A stretch of 64,000 nucleotides of DNA from Elmis aenea (lineage: Eukaryota; Arthropoda; Insecta; Coleoptera; Elmidae). Location of the stretch: assembly GCA_947652605.1 (NCBI GenBank), contig OX393581.1:6204640-6268639 (forward strand), in the 5' to 3' direction. Shown here in pieces: positions 24,434 through 37,091 of the stretch. The notes under the pieces were generated by a model, which had not been told where the DNA came from, did no database searches, and saw only the letters and a list, made by a program, of their open reading frames with translations. How positions within the stretch are numbered: position 1 is the first letter of the stretch; every line of letters starts with the position of its first letter. A program made the position numbers and the translations under genes.

Positions 24434-27400
24434 ATGGTAAAGAATTCCATTAAGGTATACGCCCGACTTAGAAGAGAAGATTTACAACAAAAACCTTTGG
24501 TAAAATAAAACTTTTAACTCCAAGCATAAACTTGTTAGGTGTGGGCATTTTATTACATCCAACTTTTTTAGCAATACGAAATTGTTACTAAAAATGACTA
24601 TGAGCACATAACTTTCCATTTGAAGAACAAGAAAGAGTCCAGTAGCAAGAAGCAGGCGTATTGCAGATTTAGGAAAGTAAACGCATTAGAAATTACTCGC
24701 TATAAAGTAAATATACATCGGCGTACGTGTTTTAGTAAGATTTATACTGTAATCAAGCGTTTATTGAGAAAATCGCGGTCTTTTAATTGAAAAGTTAATT
24801 GTTAAAAAATTGTTGAAGCAATAAAGACAGTAACGAGATTGTTTATTTATAGATTTCACAAAGTATTTGACCAAGTATCAACGCAAAGCGAAGTATTCGA
24901 CACAATTGCAAAACCCGTTGTTAGTAGGTAAGAAAATATGTTAAATTCACCCGCACAAACAATTATACACATACATACAGACTTTATAATAAATACTAGG
25001 GCTAGACGATATACCGATACATCGATTAATATTCAATATCGATATACAGGGTGTCCCAGATTACATTTCCAGCATGGGGATCTCGCTTATTATAAGAGAT
25101 ACAGGTTTGTTTAAATTAGTTGAATTATTCCTTAGTATGAGAGGAGCCACAATTAATTTTTAAAAGTAAAAAATTGCTCGTGCTTCAGATGTTATAGCAA
25201 ATAATCTTTTTTCTCATAACGTTTTTGTCTTTATCATTAGAGCAATTTTATTGATACCTACTAAGGTACATTTTGAACACCGGGTTAAAATTTTCTGACC
25301 GATAATAACGGAGTTATGATTTTTTTTGTAGACCGAGATGTTTTTATTTTCCGAGCGAACTCCGTATTTTGCCGGGTTCTCGTTTTTCGCGCTTTTCTCA
25401 AAGACCGTTAAAGATTATTTCAAAAACTTTGCACAGCCCTACTCGCAAAGGATGCGTGCAGGGCCCGATCCAGGGGGGCGCGAGCAGGGCAACTGCCCAG
25501 AGCGGCAAATTTGGGGGCGGCAAAATTGGTAGAAAGAGAAAATTAAAATCAATAAAAACCAATAAAAAATCACAGTATACATGAATACATCAGAGTATTA
25601 GTGTACTTTAGAGTGGGTACAATAATAGTTCTCCAATGGTAAAGCGTTTAGGATTAGTTTAAAGTTAATCATTCCACTTTGAAATTTATTTTCATTCTAA
25701 TTCTCTTACTTAATGTTACTTACTATGTTTTACATACAAGGTTGACTGAGAGTATTGTACAAAAGGACTTTACCATAAGGGCATAAGGTGATCATTCGTC
25801 CCCGATTTTCGGGGACAGTCCCCGAAACAAGACCCAAGTCCCGGATAATTCTTGTCCTGATTTACATAATTTTCTCATGAATTTTTAAAATAATTAATGG
25901 AAGCTATGGTACGGCATTGCTGCAAAATTATGCAAATCCTATAGTCTGGCAATATATTGCAACAATGTAATCGCTCATTGGAAACGAAAACTGGAATAGG
26001 AGGAAGTTTTGAAATGAGCAAAACTGTCCGAGTTTTAACTTTCCGCTCTTTAATTGAATTTTGCATGATTACCGCGAAAATTCGTCGAGTTTTTTTTCAT
26101 AACCCTTGGTTAGTGTCCCCGAAACTTGTAAGAAAAAATTGGACACCTTACTTTAGCATGCAAAATTAATTAGTTGCAAGTGTTGGCTCTCCTGATCATT
26201 TCTCCTAATCATTTTACGACGTAATTTTATGAAAGGTGAAAAATTTGCGTTTTAAATTATTTTTTATGGGTAAAACTTGATCTTCCTTATTTATTATCAT
26301 ATTTCGGCGATTTTTTTAAATTATTCTCATCGATTGGCCAAATTGTACTGTGAAAAATTATTCTTTACCTGTCAAATAACCTTAAGGTGCGACCTCGTAA
26401 ATTTTGGAAAGCGCGTGTAGCGTAAAATGACACATATGACATATGAGAACTTTTTTTAATTTATATAAATAGGTCACTACTATATCAAGACGAAATTATT
26501 ACAAAATATTAACGCAGTTTTTGCAACAAACAGAACTCAGATATCTTTGTCTTTGTAGCGTCCTGGCGTGTAGAGTTTTTTTAAACACTGTTATTTTCCG
26601 AAAATGATGCCAACTGCACTTTTAAAATTTAGATCACATTAAACTTACCTTCATGCAAGATATAATAGATATAATATTTATTTCCCATTTCATATTTATT
26701 TAGTAAAAATTTCAAATAATTCTAGAAAAGTGAGAAATGCCTATAAAAATTTAAAAATTGTGCCATTTTGCTGATGTTAACGCATGGGAGCGAAAATGGT
26801 AACCAAATTGAAAATGCAAGTGAAGAATCTTAAGTAGTTTTTGATTATAAAAAACTTTTATGTTTACACTTTTGTCGTAAAATAATCATGGAAGCCAATA
26901 TTTGCAAATATTTAATTTTGCATGGTATAGTCCTTTGTACGATATTTTCAGTCAACATCCTGTATATTGTGATATATGTAATACCAATCTGTCGTTGCAC
27001 ATAATAATAATTTGAATATCCCTCGCGAAGCAGTAAAATATTTAAATTTTTATGTTGTTTTTTTATTAATTTAAAAAAAAAACATTTTCTGTTGTTTCCT
27101 TTTTTTTCAAAGAAAAAACATGTACCTATCTCCTACTTATATTTTTCATTTTATGTTACTGATTTTTATGGATTTAAATTTTTTTATGAAACAAAAGACT
27201 TGTTATTCAATAAATACCTGCAAAAATTACACTTACTGCAAAAAATTATACTTAAAAAAAATAATTTATAATTAAATATAAAGGGCGGCAAAAATCATTT
27301 TTGCCCAGGGCGGCGGAAAAGCTAGATCGGGTCCTGGATGCGTGCTTCACAAAATAACAAATTTTGATTTTTTCCAAACACCATCTCATAGCCAACGCGA

Positions 27401-30400
27401 TCACAAGTATGACCTTTTTAAAGGACCTTTTTCGGATGGCTGTAGATGATACCAAAAAGTGTTTTGATTGCGTCGGATGCGCCCGTCTTTAAGCTACATT
27501 TTGAACACCGGATTAAAATTTTCTGACAGTAAATAACGGAGTTACGAATGTTTTTGTACACCGAAATGTTTTTATTTTCCGAGCGAACTCAGTATTGTCG
27601 GGTTCTCGTTTTAAGCGCTTTTCTTAGAGACCGTTAAAAAAAAGTATTAGAAAAGCAAAAACTTCTTAAATTTAATTTTTTAAATTTGTTCTTTTTGCTT
27701 ATTATAAAGTTATAGGTCTTTAGTGATGGAAAAAGGATAGTGGTGTAGTATTTAATAAAAGATTAGGTAAATAATATTAATACAACTTTTGAGAAAAAAA
27801 AATACTTGAAAATGTAGGAAAGTTAAAGTTTGGCATATATACTAGTTGAATATATCCAAGGCATATTTTTTTTGTCAATAGGTTTCTGTAACGTTCATTC
27901 AAATTTTAAATAACCACTAATTAGAAGCTAATACACATCACAAAACTTATTTTATACTTTATGATCCCATCAAATTAATGCACGTTATAAATCAAGACCT
28001 TCAGTTTCTCTTATGCAGTTAATTTTTAACGATGAATCAAAGGCAACAACATTTAATTTACATGCGTCGGCAACTAATGATGATAAATTACATGAAAGTC
28101 GAACGAAATGGCTTTATTACATAAAGAAAAATGCGTTTATAAAAGTAAACATACCCATCACGTTCATTGTTTTATCATCGGGCAATTAATTTATTAAAAA
28201 ACTATCGCTTGAGGGAAATTTCTAAGCCAGAATATTGTTGAATATCGTGCACAACATAAGAAAGAAACTTCACTTTTACTTCGTGCATGTTACGTTGCAA
28301 TTTTGAGTTTTATTTCTGTGTGTCATGCACCCAAGTAATTTAAAGGCTCTACCTGACCTTTCATCAAAAAGGTTATTGGATTTTAATATTAGTATATCAT
28401 CTCACTTTGCGTTGGATTAAAAGAACGGCCGCAAATTGAAATAGCAATCATAAATGTGCACGCTACAGTTTTGCACCAGAGTTTGTATCTGATTCAGAAC
28501 GAATAATACTTACAAATTGTCCAACAAGCTTAAAACATGGTTTTAATTAAGTTATTTTTATCGAGGACGTCATTTAGATGCCCAAAATATTTTAAATGGC
28601 CTGAAATTTAATCATATTGTACCTCTGTTAACTTCAGTTTCACAAGCGTTCATAAAACAGTGACTCAAGAAACTTACTTTTTAGCAAACAGCATCTCTAT
28701 GGATCACCAAACCTATATAAAAATATTAATACTATATTGAAAACGTCGCCACACAACGTGAAAGTCTCAAAGCTTCATGAAATCACACATGGACTATTAA
28801 AATACCCCGAAAGGGTCCTAAAAGCCAAATTAAAAACTCAAAACCACGACGTGCCACTAAGAACATTTGTCATATTATTATGTACACGTTATTGTACAGG
28901 GATGCTTATTTTTTCTCATAATTTTTTTCATTCTAGTGTAATTCATGGATTTAACGGCACAATATTTGCATACGGACAGGTATTAAACGCCTGCAATTTT
29001 TTACACACACTTTAATTTTGCACTTCCCAGACAGGTAGCGGTAAAACTTACGCCATTACCGGTTCTTCAGAAGAATACCATGAAAGAGGTGTAATTCCTA
29101 GAAGCATACAGCACATTTTTGAGTTGACCAGCAAAGCAAGTTAAAATTTAAATTAATTGCAATTAATGGTTACTTAAGTGACGTCCATTTTAGAGCCCAG
29201 AGATTTATTCTGTGTATATTTCATACATGGAAATTTACAATGAAGTCGGATATGATTTATTAAACCCTAAGCAGCAGGCTGCGAGTCTCGAGCAGTTACC
29301 GTAAGTGATTTTATAAAATCCATTCAATTTGTTAAGTGATCATGCCAAATCTTACCAATATACCGACTCTAATTCCTGTATTGACCAAATTACTCATGTA
29401 CCTTGATAGATTGTTGTCAATCTGTATGGTATAACAAGAATCTTTTATATCGTTCTTTGAAGTTTTGTTATTTTACTTAAGTTTCGGTTTAATGTACAAA
29501 AATAGTTTTTTCCGTATATGTTTGTAATAAAAATGTTTTTTTATTGTCATCTGAAACATTTCCGCCATATTTTTCTCTAAGTTTGGCAAACGCCCCATAT
29601 TTTCCGAAGTTTCTGTCCAACGTACAAAAATATGTGTGCGAGGGTTGTCTTCTTTCTGAATATGTTTCTGCATATCGTTGACTTGACAATATAAAATTCC
29701 TATACAATGAATAAAAAATTCGCGTTTTTCTTCGTTATTAAAGTTCATTTTTACGAATCTATTACGATGACAAGTAACGGACTTTCAAAACTTTTAGTTT
29801 GTTGATTGGTTGTCATAGAAACAACATAAACTACAACGATCAGCCAACCTGATTTATAATGGTTATTGTTTAAAACCCTTTTTTTTTTAATTTGACAATG
29901 AATAAAGAAGCAAAATACCATGTGTGATACATCAATGGATTCAGAAATATAAATGCTATTTGATTATGTAAATAGCAAAAATAGCGCCCATAGGAAAAAA
30001 TAAAGTTGGTTGTCATAAAACAAAAACGAATCGATCAAGGAAAAATTTGTGACCACTGTGCGATGCGGCTTAAAAAGTTGCTTTTGCAATGTTTTTACTT
30101 ATTTAAAATATTTCAAACTCCAAGGGAGTTATAGACGATTTTAAAAAATCGCAATTTCTTGTTTTCCCTCATTTTCTCGGATACCGTTTGAGATATTTTC
30201 AGTTTCTCTTCGGAAAATTAATGAAAACATTCGCATGGAAGCAGAATATAGTTTCATGGCTGGGCGATTATTTAATTACCTAACCTCTAACCCTTTGTAT
30301 TACTCTTCAAACCTCTGTTAAGCGTTTGAATATCAAAAATTTCCAGTTAACTGAAACTTAAACTAATTGCTAATAATTACTTAAAACAAATTCATACATT

Positions 30401-33400
30401 TCCGATTTTATTAACACATCTTCATCCACAAGTACCTTGTTGAACGATATATTTATTACGATAACTGCGACCTCATTTTCTTTTTTTCTTCACAATTATA
30501 TGCAAAACGCTGGTAAAACAGCAGGAAAGATTGTTGTTTATTGAAATTACAACTTCGGTTCTCAACATTTAAATAAATAACTAGCGTTATTTATATTATT
30601 ATGTGTAGGATTGCGATTAAAAACCATTATTACCGTTATTATATACAAACTACATTAGAAAGTGTATTTCACAGTGAGAATTAAATTAAATCAAGTCGAG
30701 GTGCAGCTTCGTACCTAAAATACCACCAATCTACGGTAGGAACGACTAGGAACTAAATTTTAACAGAATTTACATTTTACATAAACAATTTCGTAAAAAA
30801 ACATTACCTTAGTTTTTCCCTCATTATAATAATAATAATAATAATAGGCTTTATTTAGTTATAAAAGAAACTATTTATACATCAATCTTTACAACTAGTA
30901 CTTCAAATTAAAATTGCAGTTTTACATGGGTCTTACAACCTTCTTTAAACGCATGCAGATTAACAGAATATTTTAATTCGTTTGGTAATTGATTTAAATA
31001 ATTTTAGCCCTTTGTAATAGATCGAGTTCTGTGTACTACTTTTTTTACATTTAGGCAGTCTAAAATGTTCTCTTTGTCTTGTTTCATAATCATGCTGTTC
31101 TTTGTTGTATATCAGATATTTACTGATATATCCTGGCATCATATTGTTTATACATTTATATATTAGAACCAAAACGTTATACACTGTATTTTGCCATATA
31201 TTAAGGAACCCCAACTTATTATGCATATATTCAATTTTAGTTAATTTAGAACACTGTAATATGATACGCAAAGCTCTGTTTTGCTGCTTTTGTAATTTTT
31301 TCAGATCCCCCTCATTACTTAGAAATATTATGCTACTGCAATAATTAAAGTATGGTTCTATTATTGTATGATAGACCAATATCCTAGCCTCAAAGTTTAA
31401 TTTATTCGATATTCTCCCAAAATAACTAATTTTTGTACCAACTTTTTTTACAATATAATCTATGTTCTTTTTAAATTTTAGATGATTATCTATAATTACC
31501 CCTAGGTATTTAAACTCTTCAACTATCTCTACTTTATTATTATCTATAAATACGTTAACATTTGACATATTGCTGAATTGTGTACTACCTATTACCATGC
31601 ATTTTGTTTTAGATACATTCAACTCCAGTTTATTAGCTTTAAACCAATCTGTTACTTCAATTAAATCTTCGTTTATGACATTAACTGTTGTTTGTAAATC
31701 TTCACCTGATACCGAAATTAACGTATCATCTGCAAATAAATGCATGTCACACGATTTAACTGTCTGCGTAATGTCATTTATGTAAATATTGAATAAAACT
31801 GGACCTAAAACTGATCCTTGTGGTACACCTAACTCGTTAATAATTGCCTTTGATTCTACTTTTCCCACCCTGGTTTTTTGAAATCTGTTTGATAAATAAC
31901 TTTCAAACCATTTTAGTTCATTGACTTTTAAGTTGTAATCTTTCATTATATCAGTCCAAACATAAATATTCTTTTCAAGTTCTTTTTCGTTCTTAGCTAC
32001 CAGCACCACATCATCTGCGCATACACAAGCTTGTACTTTATTACTGCTCCCTAATAAGGTTTACCTATCCTCATTTTAAAATTACCAATAAAAAAATAAA
32101 CTGGTAGCGGATTATGTCAACATGTTTCATACTCTATTTAGTTATATTACATACATATATGAATAATGATATAATTAATACAATTTCACACCTTTACTTA
32201 ATTATGTCCAGTCAATTACTAGAAACCAATCAATTAATTAACGTAAGAAGTTTCATCAGATAATGAATTAGAAGTGAACGGAAATAGAGACTTATTTACA
32301 TATTAAATCCTCTACTATTCATACAAGTACATAACAGCAACATTAACATTTTTTACTAGAATCAGTACGTAGCTACCTGCAATACGAAAGCAATTTCACT
32401 GTCCAACCGATGTGCATTTTATAAAATTAAATGTTTTTATTTCGTAGATTGTTCACGGTTTTTATTTTCGATCGCATTCCAACTTTTTTACTTGCTACTC
32501 GTGTTACAGTAAGTTAAATTATTATTTTTATTTTGCGGAATTTGTGCAAAACATAAATACAAGGAAAACTTTGTTAAGGCAAACTCTGGGTTCGATAAGA
32601 TGAGCAGCCTTGCTTGTTTAAAGTGTTTTAAAATCGTTATCAACAGAGCGGGTATTTTTTTTAACCAAAATCAGCACTTGATGCAAATTTTTAGCAATAA
32701 CATTAAAAATCTTTAGAGATATATAAATAAAATATTTTTATGTTAGATTCTACAGAAAATAAATTAGCCGGGCTTTAAATAAGTGCTAAACCATTAATAT
32801 AGTTGCAAGAAATTACAAAAGTACATAATTGGAAGTCAATTAATTTTTTTAAAATAATATTTACGACTTCAGTTGTATCTTGGCAGCTCTAAAATGACCT
32901 TATAGTGTTGTAATTGTCGACTTAAAATAATTTTTGAAAGGGGTGTTGTAGGGACCTCCTTATTATTTGGTAAAGATTTAGAAAAAAGACTTTTGTCTAG
33001 AACTTTACTTAGCTGTAATTTTGAAACAATATTTGGAAAGACTTTTAAAATAGACTTCTAATTATTCAGCACTAAAAACTATACAATTTTTCAAACACAT
33101 TTGGATGGAAGTTTGGTATAGGAGAAGATACGTTAGGGTTTTTTTATGAGACTTTTCTTATATGGCTAAACTTTAGAAATAATTTTGGAGAACGCATTAG
33201 CAAAAATGTTTTAAGTTTTTGAAAAATATTTCGAAATTATTTTCAAAATGATTTTTTATATCGTCAACGTTCCCTAAAATTACTTTGTGATATTTTCTGC
33301 TAGCAGTCTTCTTGCATTTTACTATTATTTAAGCTTTTTTTGTGGATAATCACAGTGAAGCTTCCAACAAAATGCGGTAACATAAATGGCAAAACATGAA

Positions 33401-36400
33401 TTCGGCTGCAGTTAATAGGCAACCACATATACTGTAAGGTTCATTACAGGGAATTAAGAGCCTGTAGTCTAGCAACCATATTCACAATGTATCTTAAAAT
33501 TTGATACAACTTAATTATTGCTTCATTTTATTCCAGAAGGGTATATTTATTGGAAGATGGCCAAGGGGAATCCCACTTACGAAACCTGAGCGTTCTGCCG
33601 GTATCTAACGAGCAAGAAGCCATGAGATTACTATTCCTGGGGGACACTAACAGGTTTAACTCGACAATTACACGTAAATTAGAAATTGAAAACTCAGCAA
33701 AGGGTTAAAATCCCATTAAAAGTGTTGTCGTCACGTAACTTACCTACATTAAAATTGCAGATCTTAGTGTAGCGTCATTATAACGTCTATCATTCTGATC
33801 CTAAAAATCCCTTCATGCTGTTTTAAACAATTGTAAATAGTTCATAAATAAAAATTCACGTAAACTTTTTCAGGACAATAGCTGAAACGCCCATGAACGA
33901 GTATTCCTCGCGCTCACATTGTATATTCACTATATATTTATCGGCTAAAGGCGAAAATTGTGGTAAAACTAGGAGATCGAAATTAAATCTTGTTGACTTA
34001 GCTGGGTAAGTTAAAAATTTACAAAAAAAACACAACCACATATTGTATTTACAACAAAAATCTTAAGATACGCATTTGACAGGCCAAACTTCCAGTCAGT
34101 AATTCAAAGTTTAATGATTCTTAAAGAGATAGTAAATGAAAACAAAGGAAAAATTTCTAACACACATGAAAAATCACATATTTTAAGCTTAAACATTAAA
34201 TAAAAATATTTGAGCAGTAAATATTGCTTACTCACTTAAATAAAATAGCAGATAAACATTACCGTATGAGTTAAACAACAGCAATTTATTTTCTTATTTC
34301 TATTAACACTTACAGTTGCAAATTATTAAAATAACAGCTCATGATTTTTAGATCTGAACGAATACATAAATCAAACATAACTGGAATAACATTAAACGAA
34401 GCAAAACATATAAATTTGTCATTGCATTACTTGGAGCAAGTCATTTTAGCTTTGTCTCAAACTAACAGATGCCATATACCCTACAGGAACAGTATGATGA
34501 CGTATATGTTGAGGGATTCACTATCTGGAAATTGTTTAACAGTAATGCTGGCCACGTTGGCAATAAACAATAGAAATGCTGAGGTTATTAACAATATTTT
34601 TGTTTAATAGATCGAGACAAACGCGAAATGTGTCCTTTAGAGAAAGTGTGAAACAAACTATTTTTAAACTGTTACCTTATTTCTTGTAGGAAACTTTTAG
34701 TACATGCAAATTTTCTCAAAGAGTAGCTTTGATTAACACAGAAGCGGTGATAAATGAACAAACAGACCCCGTGCAAGAAATTGCTTATCTCCGTAATGAA
34801 GTTGAGGACCTACGGAAGCAACTGCTTCTTCAAAAGAATCACACGGTAAAAAATGCAATGTTTTAAAAACCTCTCTGCAAACATTTTTTTTTTTAGGCAA
34901 TAGAAAATGTGACACATGAACAGATAGCAAAATGCAAGAAGTTGGTTAACGAATTCTTAACTGATGCTTCCGATGAGTTACTTGTAGACGCGGATATGCG
35001 CCAGATACAAATATGTTTTAAACTGCTAAGACAAGCAGTAAATGACCAAAAGAGTAAAGACATGGAAGCAAAATCTATGGAAAAGGAAAATATAAAAGTT
35101 GTAGAAAGACTGAAAGAAGCTATTAAAATAAAAGACGAAGAGATATGTATCCTTTACCAATTTTTTGGAACCTTCACTATCAATTCTTTTAATTTCCTTA
35201 ACCACCTCAAAGATACCTTGAAAACCCTGCGCGATACGCCGAAAGCTATTGTAGAAACATATCAAAAACCACTTCCTTCTCACAACTCCCCGTTAAACTT
35301 TTCTCCACCCTCAAGTTTAAGCAGCACTTTAAATTATGAACAATATATAACATCAGAGGAACAAAATTCTTTCAAGAGATACACAAGTGATCCAAATAAC
35401 ACCACCGAACTCGATTTTTGTACAAAAGCGCTAGCCCAAATGTACGAAAGAGCAAAAAGTACTGCCCTGGCTCTGGAAAAATGCCAGAAAAGCATTATAA
35501 TAATCAGAAATCGATTGGAATTTGAACGCAGTGAAGTAAACATTGAAATTCTAAACAACGAGTTGGTCAGTCATCAGAAGACATATCGTGAGTTATTATT
35601 ACAACTGCAAAGTATGAAACGAGAAACAGACCATTTAAAGCATGGTATGAGTCAAGCTAAAATCAAAATGGTTCACAAGTTTAAAGAACGCATAGAAACC
35701 AAAAATAACACCGCAAATAATTTGCTTCGTTACGTGTTCGAAGACACTATCGGTTCGTTGAGAAGTGAGGAGGCTACATTTGATACAAAATATTTTCCTG
35801 ATAGCTACTTAAAAGATTCTTCAACCGATTTACACTCTTCAAGTTGTTTAAAAAGGCAAAACGCTTGCGACTTTGACAACATGAAAAATGCCCAACTACC
35901 ACTGGAGAGTCGTAATGTTTTTTATGATGAAAACACCCATTCGCGTGCAGAGTTTTTCAACTGGAAAAATGGATGCTTAAATAATCTTGATAAACGAGAT
36001 AAATATGAAAAATCTCCCCTTATGCCGCGAGAAATATGGGAGGATATCGAAAACGATTTCACTTGCAACCGTAGTTGTTCAAATCTGCAAAAATTCAACG
36101 ATTACACTTTTAAAAACGTTGCAAGCAGTAATCGATTTTGCAGTAACAATGTACAAAAATCTGGAAATAGAAATCTTTGTATTTCTGAAAGACCTTACAG
36201 CTCAAATTTGGCTGAATCCGATAATTATTTTATCAACAACTTACCTGTTGATGGTAACACCAACACTAGAAGATCACAGAACAATAACCATGGACTAACT
36301 TCGTGTTATAATAGCCTGAGCGATTTAAGCATTCACACTAAATTCGAAAACCTACTGAAAACAGCCGAAAGTCTACCAGCAGCGTTAGCCCAAAAAGATC

Positions 36401-36612
36401 TTCGTTTAAAAAGATCATACAGGCACGTGAATTTTGAAAATTCTTTGCCGGAAAAACCCAAAATACATCCTTCCAACCAGGAAATATTTCGAGACGATGA
36501 TAGCATCGATTTTATAGACTTTATGAAAACTGTGCCTTTAACAGGAGACTCAGAAGTTGATGACGAAATTGTCAATTTCTACAGATGCAAATTTCTAAGC
36601 ACCAGAAAATAA
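24434..36612 (+). CDS. KIF6: Kinesin-9 family motor protein KIF6, 11 exons, 949 aa
   Basis: Exons: 24434-24499, 24572-24672, 24853-24927, 28937-28979, 29031-29135, 29194-29300, 33537-33653, 33874-34005, 34352-34583, 34690-34845, 34897-36612. They join in one frame of 949 codons plus TAA. Visible motor motifs are IKVYARLR (6-13), FNGTIFAYGQ plus TGSGKT P-loop (86-101), NEYSSRSH switch I (213-220), LNLVDLAGSE switch II (242-251) and HIPYRNSMMT. After the motor come the neck sequence ending RVALINTEAVINE, charged helical stretches likely to form coiled coil, and a C-terminal PLTGDSEVDDEI near 925. Neck and tail motifs match KIF6 rather than the related KIF9. Family knowledge: kinesin-9 motors work on ciliary and flagellar axonemes, so sperm or ciliated sensory neurons are likely sites. 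The start ATG at 24434 gives MVKNSIKV, as expected for the family. Intron 2 begins GA and intron 5 begins GC. Introns 3 and 6 (about 4 kb each) hold transposons. Confidence 0.93.
25255..27640. repeat. Direct repeat copies in KIF6 intron 3
   Basis: Blocks at about 25,268-25,410 and 27,500-27,640 match closely: both carry TTTTGAACACCGG, TTAAAATTTTCTGAC, TAACGGAGTTA, CCGA(G/A)ATGTTTTTATTTT and CCGAGCGAACTC. Apart from the inserted hAT element between them, the copies are about 350 bp apart. They look like units of a dispersed or short tandem repeat that existed before the insertion. Confidence 0.75.
25451..27344. mobile_element. hAT element 2, non-autonomous, with 8-bp target duplication
   Basis: The element spans 25,459-27,336 (1,878 bp) inside KIF6 intron 3. 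It is flanked by exact 8-bp repeats GATGCGTG (25,451-25,458 and 27,337-27,344). The inverted ends read CAGGGCCCGATCCAGG on the left and CAGGACCCGATCTAG read from the right, each followed by GC-rich GGGCGGCAAAA blocks. These are hAT hallmarks. The interior is AT-rich, with a few motif-free frames and no recognisable transposase. An internal stretch near 25,800-25,845 (CCCCGATTTTCGGGG and a following CCCCGAAAC) is a small palindrome. Confidence 0.92.
30829..32045 (-). pseudogene. Chimeric non-LTR reverse transcriptase in KIF6 intron 6
   Basis: A 349-codon frame (32,009-30,960, minus) is made of two retrotransposon pieces. The first ~30 codons, with a CADDVV box just upstream, match the palm/thumb of an RTE-like family (VLVAKNEKELEKN, as in the element at 55.0-56.3 kb). 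Then, at KWFESYLSNRFQ, the sequence switches to a Jockey/CR1-like polymerase with GVPQGSVLGPVLFN, HLFADDTLIS, a KTKCMVIG stretch and FKYLGVIIDNHLKFK, running to a C-terminal tail. The 3' end has an (ATT/TAA)n tract at 30,829-30,848. The frame is long and open but lacks fingers and endonuclease, so it is a 5'-truncated, non-autonomous fragment antisense to KIF6. Confidence 0.88.
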
Positions 36613-36768
36613 GATTCTTAAAATAAGCTTAATTAACGAATTAGTTATTTATTAATCGAGCAATTAATTTATTTAATAATTTAATGTATATAATTTTAAT
36701 AATAATATAACATGCATATAATATAATTAACTAAACAATAACAACACAGTACAAAGATCACAGACAAA
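36613..36768. other. 157-bp convergent 3' gap with minus-strand AATAAA signals
   Basis: This lies between the KIF6 stop and the nearer stop of the minus-strand EAR gene. Read on the minus strand there are two AATAAA hexamers, at 36,668-36,673 and 36,648-36,653, 95-120 nt after the minus-strand stop codon. I see no plus-strand AATAAA close to the KIF6 stop. The 3' UTRs of the two genes therefore very probably overlap. Confidence 0.7.
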
Positions 36769-36965
36769 TTACAACAAATCACATTGTGGACTCTCTTCAT
36801 TTAGCCGGTTTCCCTTCATCACAGCTTCTATTATGCTAATGGTATTCTTATCAATAAGGGCTATCATTTTGCTTTCAGGTTTATTAAATTCGTTTAGCAG
36901 CGACATTGATTGTAGTTTTGATCCTTCTAATTTTGCTGACGTTCGATGTTGGAAACCTTCGATGC
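36769..36965 (-). CDS. Alternative last exon of the EAR-repeat gene (no membrane anchor)
   Basis: Read on the minus strand, a TTTTAG splice acceptor precedes 36,965. The exon starts with two bases that complete the codon left by exon 23, which ends in phase 1 at 37,556. It then continues GIEGFQHRTSAKLEG and ends TGA-free at a TAA after CDLL. The joined text VYEYKGIEGFQHRTS resembles the start of EAR units elsewhere in this protein (VFKYEGGRFQPFQN), so this exon completes a repeat. It carries no hydrophobic helix. Using it gives a 1,986-residue, secreted-type protein. It lies downstream of the membrane exon, and AATAAA signals follow it. Confidence 0.72.
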
Positions 36966-37091
36966 CTAAAAGGATAGGAAAATTTATTAAATATTTGTCA
37001 CTGAAAATAACAGGAGAATCTATCACAATTGTTTTAAATTGACCAATGCAGTATATTTTTTTATATTTGTAATACGACCAGTTGACAAACA

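Noticed and set aside
30960..32009. Initially taken as a single intact reverse transcriptase gene
   Set aside because: It starts in mid-polymerase and contains parts of two families with two catalytic boxes, so it is a chimeric fragment.
36833..37042. Plus-strand frame of 69 codons between KIF6 and the EAR gene
   Set aside because: It is the shadow of the minus-strand alternative last exon, which has a proper acceptor and completes the frame of exon 23.
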